NCBI GenBank assembly: GCA_001599595.1
Contig: BCHH01000021.1
Span: forward strand, 180,287-244,286
Source of the DNA: Beverwykella pulmonaria
Taxonomy: Eukaryota; Ascomycota; Dothideomycetes; Pleosporales; Melanommataceae
Reading direction: 5' to 3'
DNA: 64,000 nt
The translations under genes were made by a program, and so were the position numbers. The notes beneath the pieces were generated by a model that worked only from the letters and a program-made list of their open reading frames with translations, searched no databases and was not told the origin of the DNA. This document shows positions 46,305 to 58,425 of the stretch, one piece after another (the first letter of the stretch is position 1; every line of letters starts with the position of its first letter).

Positions 46305-49300
46305 ATGCATGCCGCACGGCAGGCCTGCCGCCCGAAGCACCAAGTTTTGGTGTTGAAGTGCTATCCCAAGTTCCAGAAAAACAATGTCGATGTCAAGGCG
46401 AACTCGAGCGAGTTGAGCTACCTGCTGTACTATGCAAGCACGCGACGCAGCAAGCTGCAGAAGGTGGGCGACTTTCTCGACAAACGCACCACCGCCGATG
46501 TGTGGAAGGGCCGGGTAGGGTGTGTATTTTCTCATGCCGAATTGTGCGCCCACATACACGCATGGCCGTAGCTGACTCTCTGCGCGTAGCAATGTCAAAA
46601 TCACCCTCGAGATTCTCAAGGCGCTCATCGAGAAGTGCCCGCGTGACCTCCCCCTCTACGTCGGCGCCGTGCTGTGCATTCTTCGCAGCATCCTCAAGTC
46701 GGCCGACGTGGCCATGGTCGAAGAATCCGTGCCCACTTTCGAAACCCTCTGCCTTCACCAAGATCCCGCCAATCTCGCCGCCGACCAAGACTACATCAAG
46801 CAATATGAGGAGATTGTGCAAATGTACGCGCAGTTTGCGTCCAAGGAGGTCGGGAAGCACTCCAAAACGCCCATCAGCTGGCCCGTCGCAATCCGGTTCC
46901 GTAAAGCTGGGCTCCGGGCGCTCAAAGGAGTCGCCTCATCGGAATCGCTCGGATCAGACACCGGTCGCCAGCTAGTCGTCATAATACCCGCCGTTCTTTT
47001 GAATATATACTCGGACAGTGGCGCCTATCTGAAGCGCCTCGAAAACCGCGAGTCGGAGATGGATGAACACGAGAAAGAGCAAGCAGTCCGACGGCGGCAG
47101 AGTGTTTCAACTGTGCAGACGAACGACGATGATGGAGGCGATCCAATCGCAGCATCTGGTACAACAGAAGACGCAGACAAGCTTACTGAAGAGGAGGTGG
47201 GCGTCATTGCGCTCCAGGTGTTGAAGAATCTTTTCTCGGGAGCCAATCCAAACCAGCTCCGGCTCGCGACCTCCGCCATTTTGGGCTTCATTGCAGACCA
47301 TGTGAAGCCACAGCACCCTTTCCCAGGAGGGCAGACCTGGGAAACAACGCTTATGGCAATGATATGCGGATGGGCACCAATGCAAGTTCGATACGCAATC
47401 CTCGTTGGTGTAATGGAGACCCTGATTAAGAGCCCTATAGCCGAGGACAATCTGGAGCAACAGCTCGTCCTGGCGAATGTGGTCAACTATCTCCTCAGCT
47501 CGACTATCAATTTCGTTGGACTCAGCATCATGGATGTATTAGTTGGGCTTATTTCTCACACATTGCTACTCCTCCAGCTCGGTGGATCCGGAAGCGCGAT
47601 CAAGCCCCATCATCAACAGACGACATCGGCCTCCGAACAGGACCTCAGAGACGCGAGAGCATCTACAGGCAACCTAGAAGGAGTGGATGCCAAAGTTGTA
47701 GAAGAGCCGTCGGAGTATCGAATGCAGCTACTAGACACAGTATCAAATTGCATGGCCAGTCTCGCGACTCATGTCTACTATACCGACCAGATCACTGATA
47801 TGGTTGCGGCGTTGTTGAGTCGTCTAAAGCCCCCAACATTGTCAGGGATATCTTCTGCCGCAGAGGCAATCCAAGATCCTGTTGGGTCGATCGATGCGGT
47901 TGCCAATTCGGCAAGCCTACAAGAAAAGTCGCACATTAGTGGTTTCTTCTCTTTCGAAACTGCACGATTAACTGCCCTGGAAGCTGTAAAAAACATCATT
48001 AAGACGGCAAATACGCGGCGACCTGACGGCTCCTCGGCTTCGGTTGCCCGTGGCTCAGTTGGAGTGAGTGCTTGGGAAGGCACCCAGTGGCTTTTGCGCG
48101 ATCCTAGCGGGAAAGTCCGCAAGGCGTACGTCGACGCGTTGACCACCTGGCTGAACCTGGAGAAGAAAAAGGATGATTTGGAGGTTGTAGAAGACTATCG
48201 CAGGAAGGAGAAGGAGAATGATAAAGGTGGTCTTGCCAGACGAGCTGTGTCGAATGCGTCAAATCGAGAGAAGTCTCCCAGGCGCGGGAAGAACACATTC
48301 CTAGGCCTGCTCCATCTGGCTATATACGAAAACGCCCTTCAATACGTTGACTCCGAGTCCGATTTTTTACTCCTCCACCTCCTCCTCACCACGCTGGTTT
48401 ATAAACTCGGCATTAACGCAGTTCGCAGCGGATTGCCAATGATCTGGCGACTACAAGAAGATATTTCAACTATCGACGACTCCAGCGCCAAGGTGCGTAT
48501 TGGTAGTCTAGTGCATGGATACCTGTGGGCTATCAGCATGTCCATGGACTTTGAAACGTCATCGATTGGTCGAACTCTGCATGCCGAGATCTCGAGACGA
48601 AACAACAAAGGATTGTGGGTGCCGAACATTAGAATCCCACCAATGCCTCTTGACCGCATCCAAACACCACACCCCGATCATTCTCAACTGCCCAAAGGTG
48701 TGGTTCAAACCGAAGCTCTCAAACCATTCGACAACCGAGAAGCACTCGTGGAGAGGATTGCTGACGGCTACTCCTCTTCTCTTTACTCCCCACCATCCAG
48801 TCCTCCATCATCTCCGAGCCGTTCCCTCTCTTTGCCGTTCATTACTCCTCAGGCACTCAAACCTGTACCTCAGCTTTCTTCTAAAGTCAAAGAGGATCTT
48901 CTCGCTGATTGGACAAGAGATGTTTGTATCGCCGAAAACACCAAAGACTCCTCCTCGGCTTCCATGACAGGGTCTCGTACTGCCACTTCATATCAGCAGA
49001 GAAACAATAACTACCTCGGTGTCACCATTCCTAATGGTACCCTCGACAGCCCTCTACCCTCTCCTAGGCGCGCCCACAGTCGTCCTCCATCGACAGCATA
49101 CGGTCTGGTTGGTCGCGTAAACTCTCCCCATCGCAACCGTAGTGCCTCAAGGACACCGGGTAGCACATCGTCACGCTCTGCTGTCCGTGTTGAAGACCTG
49201 AAACGAGTCTTATCCGGCTCCGCGCCGCGAACCTCATATTCCATCCGTCCGGCCACGAGCCGTCATGCAGACTCCGATCGCGATCCCGACTCCTCAGCCT

Positions 49301-49950
49301 CAGAGTCCATGGTCAGTGTCCACAGTCTCTCCGATGCCTCTTTCGTCACAGCCGAACACCCCCCACTCCCTACTCAATCTGAATCCCCTAACCCTGATTC
49401 TCCGAGCGCTCCCGCTGCAACACTCGCACCTCGACCGGTGGCCAGCCACCCGCCCCCACCTTCACCCTCTGCATCTTCGCCGCACTCCCCCAGCAACGCC
49501 GCGCACGCTCATACAACCGCCTTCTCAGCACACGGCGTGCCGCCTGTCCCTCCGATTCCAGCTTCCTTACGCGACAAATCCGCTAGTCCTACGCATAGCC
49601 CGAACCTCAATGCTCAAAGGGCAAGTCCCAACCTACAGGATCGACCGAAAACAGCGCCGAGCAGTGGAAATGGAAGTATCGCGGTTCGAAAAAGTCGGAG
49701 CATGAAGCGAGGATCTGCTGGGACGCGAAGCGTGCACGAGAGGAGTGGGTCAAGGACAAAGAGTATTGACGGATCTGTTAATGGTAATGGTAACGGGATT
49801 GGAATTGGGATTGGAATTGGGACAAGGGACAAAAACGGCAGGAAAGTTAAGAAACCAGACTTCAGTGGGTTCTTAGATAGTATTGACGCTGGGGATGGGG
49901 ACGAGGGTGCGGAGGTAGATTTGAGGGGTGTCGGAAAGGCTCCTTACTAA
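46305..49950 (+). CDS. efr3: Efr3, plasma-membrane anchor of PI4-kinase
   Basis: Two exons, 46305-46519 and 46590-49950, giving 1191 residues. The N-terminus MHAARQACRPKHQVLVLKCY has two Cys and a basic patch suited to palmitoylation and membrane binding. SSELSYLLYYASTRRSKLQK and the helical-repeat (ARM/HEAT-like) body to about residue 740 match fungal Efr3. The C-terminal 400 residues are Ser/Pro-rich and disordered, with an NGNGNGIGIGIGIG run near the end. Efr3 recruits Stt4 (PI4KIIIalpha) with Ypp1 to make PI4P at the plasma membrane. The 70-bp intron lies inside the conserved GRVGNVKITLEILKALIEKC, which fixes the junction. Confidence 0.94.
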
Positions 49951-50599
49951 TAGATGGATGGATGGGTTGGTTGGTCGCTCTTCTGTGCGTACTTCGATTT
50001 AATATCGCTACTTTTTGGCCCTTCCTTCTTCTCTCCCGTGCGTCTCTTTTGTTCTGTTTATTGCGTTTATTATTGAGCGATTTTCCACTTTGGGAGTGTT
50101 GGAAAAGCGATACGTGCCTACTATATAATATCACACCCTCTCACCCTGTATATGCCCTTAAATAGCAGTATATTTTGTATAGTACTTGGAACAGCGTACC
50201 CTAAAATTTTTTTCCCCTTTTCGTAGCTGGCGACTTTTGTACGGCGAAACTTTGGCTGAAGGATCAATTTTTGGAATTTGGCATTGCCTGATCTAATTAG
50301 GAAGGAAATGATATGAGGCAGAGGCAGAAAAACAAGGTGGATCTATTAGTTAGACCCAAGGCTGGTAAGACGTTCATATATTCCATTGAAGGTAAACAAT
50401 CTTGCTAGAATAGAGCATTCGCTAGTATCAAACAGAATAGCCTTAGTCACACTTCTTAGATGTCAATAATGAACGTCCGAAGTTACGGTGCATTTCATTT
50501 CAGGGGAATATTCAAAAAATGTTACCCGAATTCAATTTAACGTGCCTGCAAACTATGTGCAAACATCTACAAAGTTGCCTTCCACATACCTAGAAACGA
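49951..50599. other. Intergenic, downstream of efr3
   Basis: 3' UTR and AT-rich spacer. No gene was found. Confidence 0.5.
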
Positions 50600-51649
50600 T
50601 GACCATCTCCGTTAACGATGTGCAAAGGCTAATTGTTTTCTAGGATCCCCGAGGGACCACAATGTGCAAACGCCAAAGACGGCTCAAAACATCAGCAAGA
50701 TCCACCGTCTCCACCTTCTTCGGCCTACCCTTCTGCATCCCCCCCCCCACCATCCTCTTCCTCCAGCCGTCTCACTACCTCCATGAATCCACTGATCTGC
50801 AGTCCCCGCTCGAGGCAAATGTCTATTGAGCTGCTGCAGACTCAGCGTCAAGTACTCGGCCGACGTCCTCTTTGTCTGTGTATCACCTCGCTGTCTTGTA
50901 CATTGAACCGGATCTTGTACTCGACGTCGACGTCTACAATTTTTAGCTCGGTGAAGATATATTTGGGTCCTTGGGCGCGAGCTCGATAGTTATGTACAGC
51001 GCCTCTGCCCCCCCCCCCTCTCCTGTCCAGACGCGCTCGCTCGCCACGCTATTCACCTTCCTCGGGCGTCGTATGAGCGAAATTAAGGTCGAAGGCACTT
51101 CTTTGTCTGCTTTATTGGCTTGAGAGATGGTGACATTCGCCTTCCATACCTCCTTGAAGTACGAAATGTCGATGCAGAAGTGGAAGGACTTGTAATGGTG
51201 CTTGAATGACGAAACTTCGGCGAGGAGGATGCCGGTGAAGGTGTAGTCCAGCGCAAATTTGCAGGTACCAGCCAAGGGATTGGTACATTATGGTGTTGGC
51301 GTTTAGGAGAGGCTGTGGGCGGAGGATTTTAGACGCAGGCATGTGTTATCTCCTCGTTTTCCTCCTCGTCATCTCCCTTCTCGTCCTCCTTCTCTTCATC
51401 GTCCTCATCCACATCCTCATCGTTCCCAAACTGCCCAGGAAACAACAATGCCCTTGCTTTCGACTAATTATTGTTCTTCCTCCGCTTTTCAGCTTCTTCA
51501 AGTACATCGTACGATTCATTAGCAGCATTGAAGACGATGCCTTGTGCTTTGCCTTTTCCTCGGTACTCAAGTTGAACTGGATTGACTTGTTGGGATGTTG
51601 TATCAGGGAGGGCGCTTGGAAAGCTTGACTGGCTTCGAGGGGGTCCATA
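50600..51649 (-). pseudogene. Decayed gene for an acidic-tailed protein, unknown family
   Basis: Minus-strand pieces keep coding character in shifting frames. GKAQGIVFNAANESYDVLEE and AEKRRKN are followed by an in-frame TAG, then LLFPGQFGNDEDVDEDDEEK and more acids. Another frame gives CKFALDYTFTGILLAEVSSF and HFCIDISYFKEVWKANVTIS, then ELKIVDVDVEYKIRFNVQDS after a further shift. Two long G/C homopolymer runs (about 50738-50749 and 51008-51019) lie inside and coincide with frame changes. Sequencing error at the homopolymers could explain some shifts but not the TAG. The family was not recognised. Confidence 0.5.
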
Positions 51650-53056
51650 AGGAGCGATGTTTAGGTTTGTGTAGTTGGGTCTCTTGTTGCAGTTGGTGAT
51701 TTTTTTTGCAAGACATGGTTAATCGGTTGTAGGGTACAATTGGTGTAGTTGGTGTGGCTATTTCTGAAGTTAATAGTTTAGGTGTGGAGCCATAGTTTAA
51801 AGTGTAGTCTATTCGTGCTAGAGGAGCGCGACGCGGGTGGTTTAATTAAGTATGTAGTGCGAGTGTGGAGGCATAGCGAAAGTCCAACGCTTTGGGCATT
51901 GTGAAAAATTGGTGTTCTAGTATTGCTCCGGTCAAAAGTCAAAGGCCAAAGTCTCGTCTTTCGCAATGACTTCGGGCACTAATACAATGCCGATCTGACT
52001 GTTTAGCATTTTAGAGAAGCAATGAGCGAAAAGGACAATGACTCACTTGTACACTCTCGTCGCCCACTAAGTGCAGCATAAAAAGGAATTCGAGGTAAGT
52101 GCGTTTCTACACTAAATTAAGCCCGCTCACAACACTGAATATTTCAAAAATTTTGTGTTTGAGAATATATTAATTGTTATTGAAGAAGATCCAATGAATA
52201 TGAAGAACATTCGATTCGAAAATGGATTTGGTTCTTAAAGCAGGCCTCTTACACAACATAGCTAAACTCAAATTACCAGCGCTCTCCCATTCAGTTCCCC
52301 CTTCTCATTCCCCCTAGCCCTCTTTAAGGGTTTATACAACGCTGTCGGCAGTGAGTAATACACTGCGACTTGCAGATTTTAATGCCATAACTTCTAGGAT
52401 CACCTATACGTTTGTATGTTACCTGCATATTACATAAGAGTGCTAATCCAGAATATGTTCTACGACTCTACTTTTGATTACTCTTCTATCGTAACTGTAG
52501 GAGATAGAGGAGAAGAGGCGTTGTTCAAGGTGTCGTCTACGCTGCCTTGGATTCTAATGTGTTCTACCAGCTTTCTCAATTAATTCTCGACGACTCGCCG
52601 ACCTCACGATAGTCACTGCCTGATTTTGCTTTGATATTGATTGAATTACTACATGAAATAAGCCTCCAGAGACCCTTAAAAAGTTTTTATAAATATGCAA
52701 CTGCAACACTAAAGATCTCTTTAATTTGTATAACAGTGCGACGATAGGGCTCCAAGGAGCCTCCGTAGGAGACACTTCGAGAAACAAAAGTATACCTCAC
52801 ACTCATAGGCAACAGTAGATAAATTAAGTAATTTTTTTTCATAATTTTTAATCATAACGTTATTATGAGACAACAGTCAATCTTTTTTAGATTGTCAAAT
52901 AATAATTAGATTTAATAGTCTCTTGGGGATACCTAGTAAAATAGAGTAAATTAACAATACTACAATAGTAGAAGAATGTCTAATCTAGCGCTATACTAAT
53001 AGTGGTTGTAAGCAGAGTGTGTGAGAAAGGGTATCAAAATGTGTATTATATATGTA
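51650..53056. other. AT-rich spacer
   Basis: No gene or domain motif was found on either strand. Confidence 0.5.
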
Positions 53057-53856
53057 ATATGTACAGCTGATATTGCGCCGTAGCGAAGAGCTACGTTGCC
53101 CGAATCTACCTCAGGCAATGGTTGAAAGCTTAGATGTATGGTGTAGGGAAAGAGTCTTGACTTCTCTTTCAGCTGCTTGCTTCGTCATCATTTAACGCGA
53201 TATATATATCAACAACGAACGAGACCGACAACGAAACTAAAGAGACCGCGATCGTCCTTCTGTCTCGATGCAACGAAATTGCAACAGATTGCTACCAAAC
53301 CTCATCTTCATCGTAAACGCGGCACGAAAGCTGATGTTCTCACCCCAGTGCATTGCTGCTCCGGACATCGCATGGCTGCGAGCCGCCTCTACCCTCTGAT
53401 TTCTCTACCATCCCTTTACTCCACCCCAATATATAACGGACTGACTAGTCAGTGGCATTCCGCGTGACTGGTAGTGTCCTGGGCTTACAGTGGTTGATAG
53501 ACCTGCAACAGCACGGTACTCTGTACCTACAGCAGGAAAATCACACACTTCATGCAGCTCTGCCTGAACAGGGCAGGGGATGGCATCCGATCATATCAGC
53601 TTTAAACGCTTTTGAACTTGAAGGGGGTTATTTAAGCCTAGTGTAAAGGGCTGGGCCCTGGTTATGTGGGTCCTTCGGCTCACCTTCGTACGAGGCCTTG
53701 GCAGGACCTTATAAACTCCGCCGGGTTTTGTTCGTCTTCATGCTTCCTCCTGTTAGTTCATTAGGATACAATGCTTATTATTTGAGCCTCTTCCATCCAT
53801 TTACACCTAGGATACTACTACCAGTTACATGGACATGCAACTGATTAGTCAGTCCG
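53057..53856. mobile_element. Non-autonomous inverted-repeat element or nested LTR remnants
   Basis: CGGACTGACTAGTCAGTGGC at 53437 and its reverse-complement partner ending at 53856 (CGGACTGACTAATCAGTTGC on the minus strand) face inward 420 bp apart. Similarity extends about 55 bases on each side (ACTGGTAGT, TCCTGGG/TCCTAGG). The tip contains a palindrome, ACTGACTAGTCAGT. Left of it, 53057-53436 starts with the ATATGTACAGCTGATAT block shared with 12338 and a hairpin CGTAGC-GAAGA-GCTACG at about 53080. No transposase or reverse transcriptase is coded. Both a MITE and LTR pieces in opposite orientation would fit. Confidence 0.6.
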
Positions 53857-55157
53857 CTACACTATGTATGTCAGCGCATTATATACGATCGAGCATAAAA
53901 AATACGCATGATATTACCCTTACCATAATCGTTCTTACAAATTAAGATAAGCTTGAGTAAAGGCAAGACGTTTAAGGCGATTGTGCTTTAAAAGAGGCGG
54001 CTTTTGACGTGCAACCTAGTAATCACTGTCTTTCTTCTGTAGAGGGTGTTAAATCTTATTCTCTATTATATTAAGATAGGAGAATACTAAAAAGAGCTAA
54101 ACATAGCTTATTGACTTATCTGTTTGTAAACTTATAGTCAAAACCCTATTAAGTTGATTAAGATCCGTCTGTGTTAGCGGGCGCCCTGCGCAACTTTTAG
54201 ATGTAACTTAGAATTTAAAAGTAACGTAGCATGCTTGCAGGCAATTTGAAGGGCTGATTTAATGCTAATAACCTTGGGTGGTTTGAGAATTATGTAAGGT
54301 GGGAAACCCAATTTAGCACAAGTGATTCTGGGACTACGTGTGCGCTGGAGTATCTTTAAGTGGTACTCCAAAACTAGCAAGAGTTTGTACCTAGAGGCGA
54401 TGATTGCGAGAGTTAACTGGCGAGGACTAGAGTTGTCTAAGATAGCTGTCAAAGCATGACTTCTTGGCATTCTTAAGGCACAATGTAACAAAGTTTAAAT
54501 GACGCAGCCACAATTTTGGCGTTTGCAATATCGTTCTAGAACGCGTATTAAAAGCTGGAAGTGTATTTTCAGCCACTCCGGCTTGTTTCCTTGACCAGTG
54601 CGGCCGTGTTCTGAGGTGGCGGGTTCACAAAACTTACGTCGAAAACCACAGTAGTTGAGACTATTCAGAACCAGAGGTCTCTGGTAGTGACTCTTTTTAA
54701 CAACCAAACTTTCGAAAGTGGTGTAATTTTTTAAATGCTTTCGAGTTTTGCTTTTGCGCTGGGCAACGCTGGACAGACCCGACTAAACTACTCCTGGGAT
54801 CTACGGAGCACAGGGGTTCTAGAACAACTCTAGAGTCTCAAGGTCGATCAACCACTAAAGTCATTAGTTCTGAGATCACAATATAGCGAAATATTGGCGG
54901 TATAGTTCCAGGCTGATCTATGCTGATTAAACATAAAAGAGATGTGGACGAACAATTGCTTTTTTTTGGATTACTGAGCAGAGACTGGACGATATGGCAA
55001 GTGGATTGGTTTGTCCGGGCCCATGAGGAGAGGAGATGATCACGCACGTGGGGATGAGATTCAATAAGCAAGCCTAACATAGGGGACCTTGACAAGAATC
55101 TCACTCGTATTAGAGTCGACGAGTTTTTCGGGCCTCGAAACTCCGACTTACGACAAC
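53857..55157. other. AT-rich spacer
   Basis: Two minus-strand frames (54174-54491 and 54495-54707) are open but have no recognisable motif. No gene is supported. Confidence 0.4.
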
Positions 55158-56081
55158 ATGCTTTCGACTGCCCGTCCCGCTAAGGGCGCTCTCCTCTTCT
55201 TGTTCATAACATGCTTCTTATGGTTCTTACCCAGACAGTCCATCGCCTCAATATCGCGTCCTAGCGAGCTATTTACTCCTCGCATCGCTATCGTAGCTTT
55301 TATCACAAGCTAAAATCCATATATATACACCTTTCACTCAAGAATAAAGCCCGTAAGTCATTCCGGCGAAATCATCATATCTTCTGGATAGGCAAAGACT
55401 GATGGAAAGATTCAAAGACTATGCGAAAAGGCATGGGTACGATCTCATCATCGACTTTGGATCCGAAGCCTCGTGGGGCACGACCCGGTTGACATTTGAC
55501 ATGATTTAGCGCCTCCTCGAAGAGGGCAAGCATGACTGGATTTGGTGGAAAAATTCCGATACTCTAATTACAAATGCCGGGATCCGGCTTAAGGATGTCA
55601 TCGAAAAGAGTTTGGCCAACGCTACAGCTCCTGAGAATATTGATTTGCTGCTCACTGATGACTGGTACGTTCCGAGTGCGACATTTTCTGAATGACTGAA
55701 CAAATCTCTGAGTTGACCACAATCATAGCAACGGCCTGAACGATGGCTCTTTCATTGCCCGCTCTTCATGTCGTACCAGCGCATTCCTTGTCGGGCTTAG
55801 CGCCCTTCACGATACAAACCTCCTAGAGGGCAAGAGCAACTTGAATGACCAAGAAGCAATGCGGGATTATCTGAAGCCCGATGTTCCACTAACCAAACAT
55901 GTTGATGGTCCCTCAGAAAACGATAAGTGCTTTTCCAGAGGAAATTGGGTGCTATGATAAGGAGTCGAAAAAGTGAGAACGCGGCGACTTTGTGATTCAT
56001 TTTGCGGGTGCATGGGCGTATGTCAAAGAAAAGGATGCAACCAGGTTCTTGATGGAAAACTACCCGAATCAGATTATTTGA
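55158..56081 (+). pseudogene. GT34 (Gma12/Mnn10-type) glycosyltransferase, decayed
   Basis: The start at 55158 encodes a type II membrane anchor (KGALLFLFITCFLWFLPRQS) and PRIAIVAFIT, after which the frame shifts near 55310. A possible intron precedes YAKRHGYDLIIDFGSEASWG, followed by TAG at 55507-55509, then EEGKHDWIWWKNSDTLITNA and IDLLLTDDCNGLNDGSFIAR. The latter is joined across an intact 64-bp intron (55665-55728). Another frameshift near 55910 leads to ISAFPEEIGCYDKESKK, TGA (55974-55976) in place of a conserved Trp, and GDFVIHFAGAWAYVKEKDAT. The catalytic DxD (family WWxDFDTLITN) reads NSD. The family adds alpha-mannose or galactose in the Golgi. This copy is dead. Confidence 0.85.
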
Positions 56082-56863
56082 GACTGAGCGTGCATTGTCT
56101 CTTTTGTTAGGAGTTTATGGCATCAATCGGAGTTTCTAGTTTTCAAGGGTACCGAATGATGTCTTAACCAATTCCCGGATGAACTCGCAAATGCTTTATA
56201 TCGCGCCTGTCTACTGCTTGTCATCAACTGTAAGAGGAATATTCAGAATAGCGAAGCAGATCTAAGTAGAGAGCGAAAGGATTATCAATTCCCTACTAAG
56301 TCCTCCTGTATCTGCTAGCATACTGATTTTTGCGGAGCATTCCTATATTTTTTGCCCGAGGTGGCAAGATACTTTTCCCTTGCCGTGCACAAGTATTTTC
56401 AGCCGCACAGCTAACAATTTGCGAACAAGCTTTGTTAGTCCTACATGTTACATGAATGCTTAAGCACCCCTGAATCATTGAACAACCATACTCTTCTAAA
56501 AACAGGCGTCGATCATTAAGCGAAAATGTAGAATGTGGACAGATACCGAATATTAGAACTTAAATGGCAATGCATACGCCCCCACCGAAATTTCGCCTGA
56601 CCTTCTTTCACTGCTATTAACTTTTCCGGCAAGCGTTAACATAACCGAGGGAAACTGGCTATGTGTGGCGACTAGGATGCGAGAACATCACGATTAGGAA
56701 AGGATCAGAGCGGAGAAGCTTCTGTCTAATAAATCAGAGTGCGGAATGAGGGAAGGTATAAAATCTGCGGCCGCCTTCCAAGATACTTTTCTTGCTATCA
56801 CACTACCTCCACCTACCACTTCAATAGTTTGTTGCAGTTCAGTCCCTCGTATCAGACCCCAAA
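56082..56863. other. Intergenic, promoter of the Ser/Thr-rich protein gene
   Basis: No gene was found. The 100 bases before 56864 are pyrimidine-rich with a TATAAA at about 56758. Confidence 0.5.
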
Positions 56864-58425
56864 ATGCATCTACCCACACTTCTATTTGGCCTTTTGGTTA
56901 CTGGCACACTTGCTCTGCCATGGAACCTTCAGATCGATGATGTTGAAGCCAATCGTCTTGAAAAGCGTCAGGGCCTAACAGTCACAGTCACTACCACTAC
57001 CACTTCTACTTTCATACCTCTAACAACCGATACAACTTTCGTTACATCCTCGACCACTGAGACTACGACTGCGACTAGCACATCTATTTTAACGAACACG
57101 GAGACTTCAACTATCTCTTCCACGGAAACCTCAACCAGCACTATCTCCTCCACGGAAACCTCAACCAGCATTGTCTCCTCCACGGAAACCTCAACCAGCA
57201 TTATCTCCTCCACGGAAACCTCCACTTCTACTATCTCCTCTATAGAAACCTCAACCAGTATTATCTCCTCCACGGAAACTTCCACAAGCACGATTTCCAT
57301 TACAGATACTTCTACCAGCACGGTATCAAATACAGTCTTCGCGACTCAGACTTCAACTCAGGTTGTGCCCTCCACATCTATAGTCGTCGAGACTCAGACT
57401 TCAACTCTGGTTGTGCCCTCCACATCTACACTCGTCTCGACTCAGATTTCAACTCTGGTTGTGCCCTCCACATCTACAGTCGTCGCGACTCAGACTTCAA
57501 CTCTGGTTGTGCCCTCCACATCTACAGTCTTCGCGACTCAGACTTCAACTCTGGTTGTGCCCTCCACATCTACAGTCGTCGCGACTCAGACTTCAACTCT
57601 GGTTGTGCCCTCCACATCTACAGTCGTCGCGACTCAGACTTCAACTCAGGTTGTGCCCTCCACATCTACAGTCTTCGTGACTCAGACTTCAACTCAAGTT
57701 GTGCCCTCCACCGTAACACAATCAATAATTAGTACGGTTACAAGTACCTCTGTAGTAACCTCTACTGCTCTCAGGACGGGTACAATTACCTCTGTAGTAA
57801 CCTCTACTGCTCTCAGGACGTCAACAACTACCTCTGTAGTAACCTCTACTGCTCTCAGGACGTCTACAATTACCTCACTTCTCCGCAGCACCTCTGTAGT
57901 AACCTCTACTGCTCTCAGCACATCCACTACCGTTGCTACTAACACTGTGTCGTAAGTTTCCGGCCACAGTTCCTTATTTCTTTTTAATTGCATCTGCTGA
58001 CTTTGAAATTTCTTGCAGGAGAACCGCTACAGCAACAATCACCACCGGAGTTACCAGCACTGCTATCGTCTCGTAGGTTTTTCAGATTATGTCAACTATT
58101 GTTTTGAGGCGCATTTACTGACTTTAAACTTTCTTGCAGGAGAACCGCTACAGCAACAATCACCACCGGAGTTACCAGCACTGCTATCGTCTCGTAGGTT
58201 TTTCAGATCATGTCAACTATTGTTTTGAGGTGCATTTATTGACTTTGAACTTTCTTGCAGGAGAACCAGTACAGCAACAACAACTCTCAGAGTTACTAGC
58301 ACTGCCGTCGTCTCGTAGGTTTTTCAGATCATGGCCAACTATTGTATTGAGGCGCATTTACTAACTCCAACTCTTTCTGCAGGAGATCTGTCACAGTGAC
58401 AGTGACATCGACGAGGACGGTGTAG
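56864..58425 (+). CDS. Secreted Ser/Thr-rich repeat (mucin-like) protein
   Basis: Five exons: 56864-57951, 58019-58072, 58140-58193, 58261-58314 and 58383-58425, giving 430 residues. A signal peptide (MHLPTLLFGLLVTGTLALPW) is followed by a propeptide ending in a Kex2-type site, LEKRQ (about residues 32-36). The mature part is almost only Thr, Ser and Val in three arrays: 10-residue units ETSTS(I/T)ISST (57105-57320), 16-residue units VVATQTSTLVVPSTST (57330-57715), and 14-residue units TSVVTSTALRTSTI (57740-57935). Each 18-residue micro-exon adds RTATATITTGVTSTAIVS or a variant. Heavy O-glycosylation and a wall or extracellular location are expected. No GPI signal or cysteine-rich domain is present. 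Every junction is phase 2, so exons can be gained or skipped without a frameshift. Confidence 0.82.
58019..58382 (+). repeat. Tandemly duplicated exon-plus-intron unit (about 121 bp, three copies)
   Basis: Each unit is a 54-bp exon followed by a 67-68 bp intron that starts GTAGGTTTTTCAGAT and ends CTTGCAG or TCTGCAG. Units begin at 58019, 58140 and 58261. The first two exons are identical and their introns differ at only a few positions; the third unit is more diverged. A further GTAGGTTTT...CTGCAG intron-like stretch lies in the 3' region (about 58461-58529). Confidence 0.9.

Noticed and set aside
54174..54707. Two adjacent minus-strand frames
   Set aside because: Open but without recognisable protein features; they lie in an AT-rich repeat-like spacer.
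57411..57680. Frame of CPPHLQSSRLRLQLWL-type repeats
   Set aside because: An out-of-frame reading of the same 48-bp repeat; no signal peptide or independent start.
57330..57715. Regularly spaced repeats resembling a CRISPR array
   Set aside because: The units are in-frame coding repeats of a secreted Thr/Ser-rich protein in a eukaryote; there are no unique spacers.
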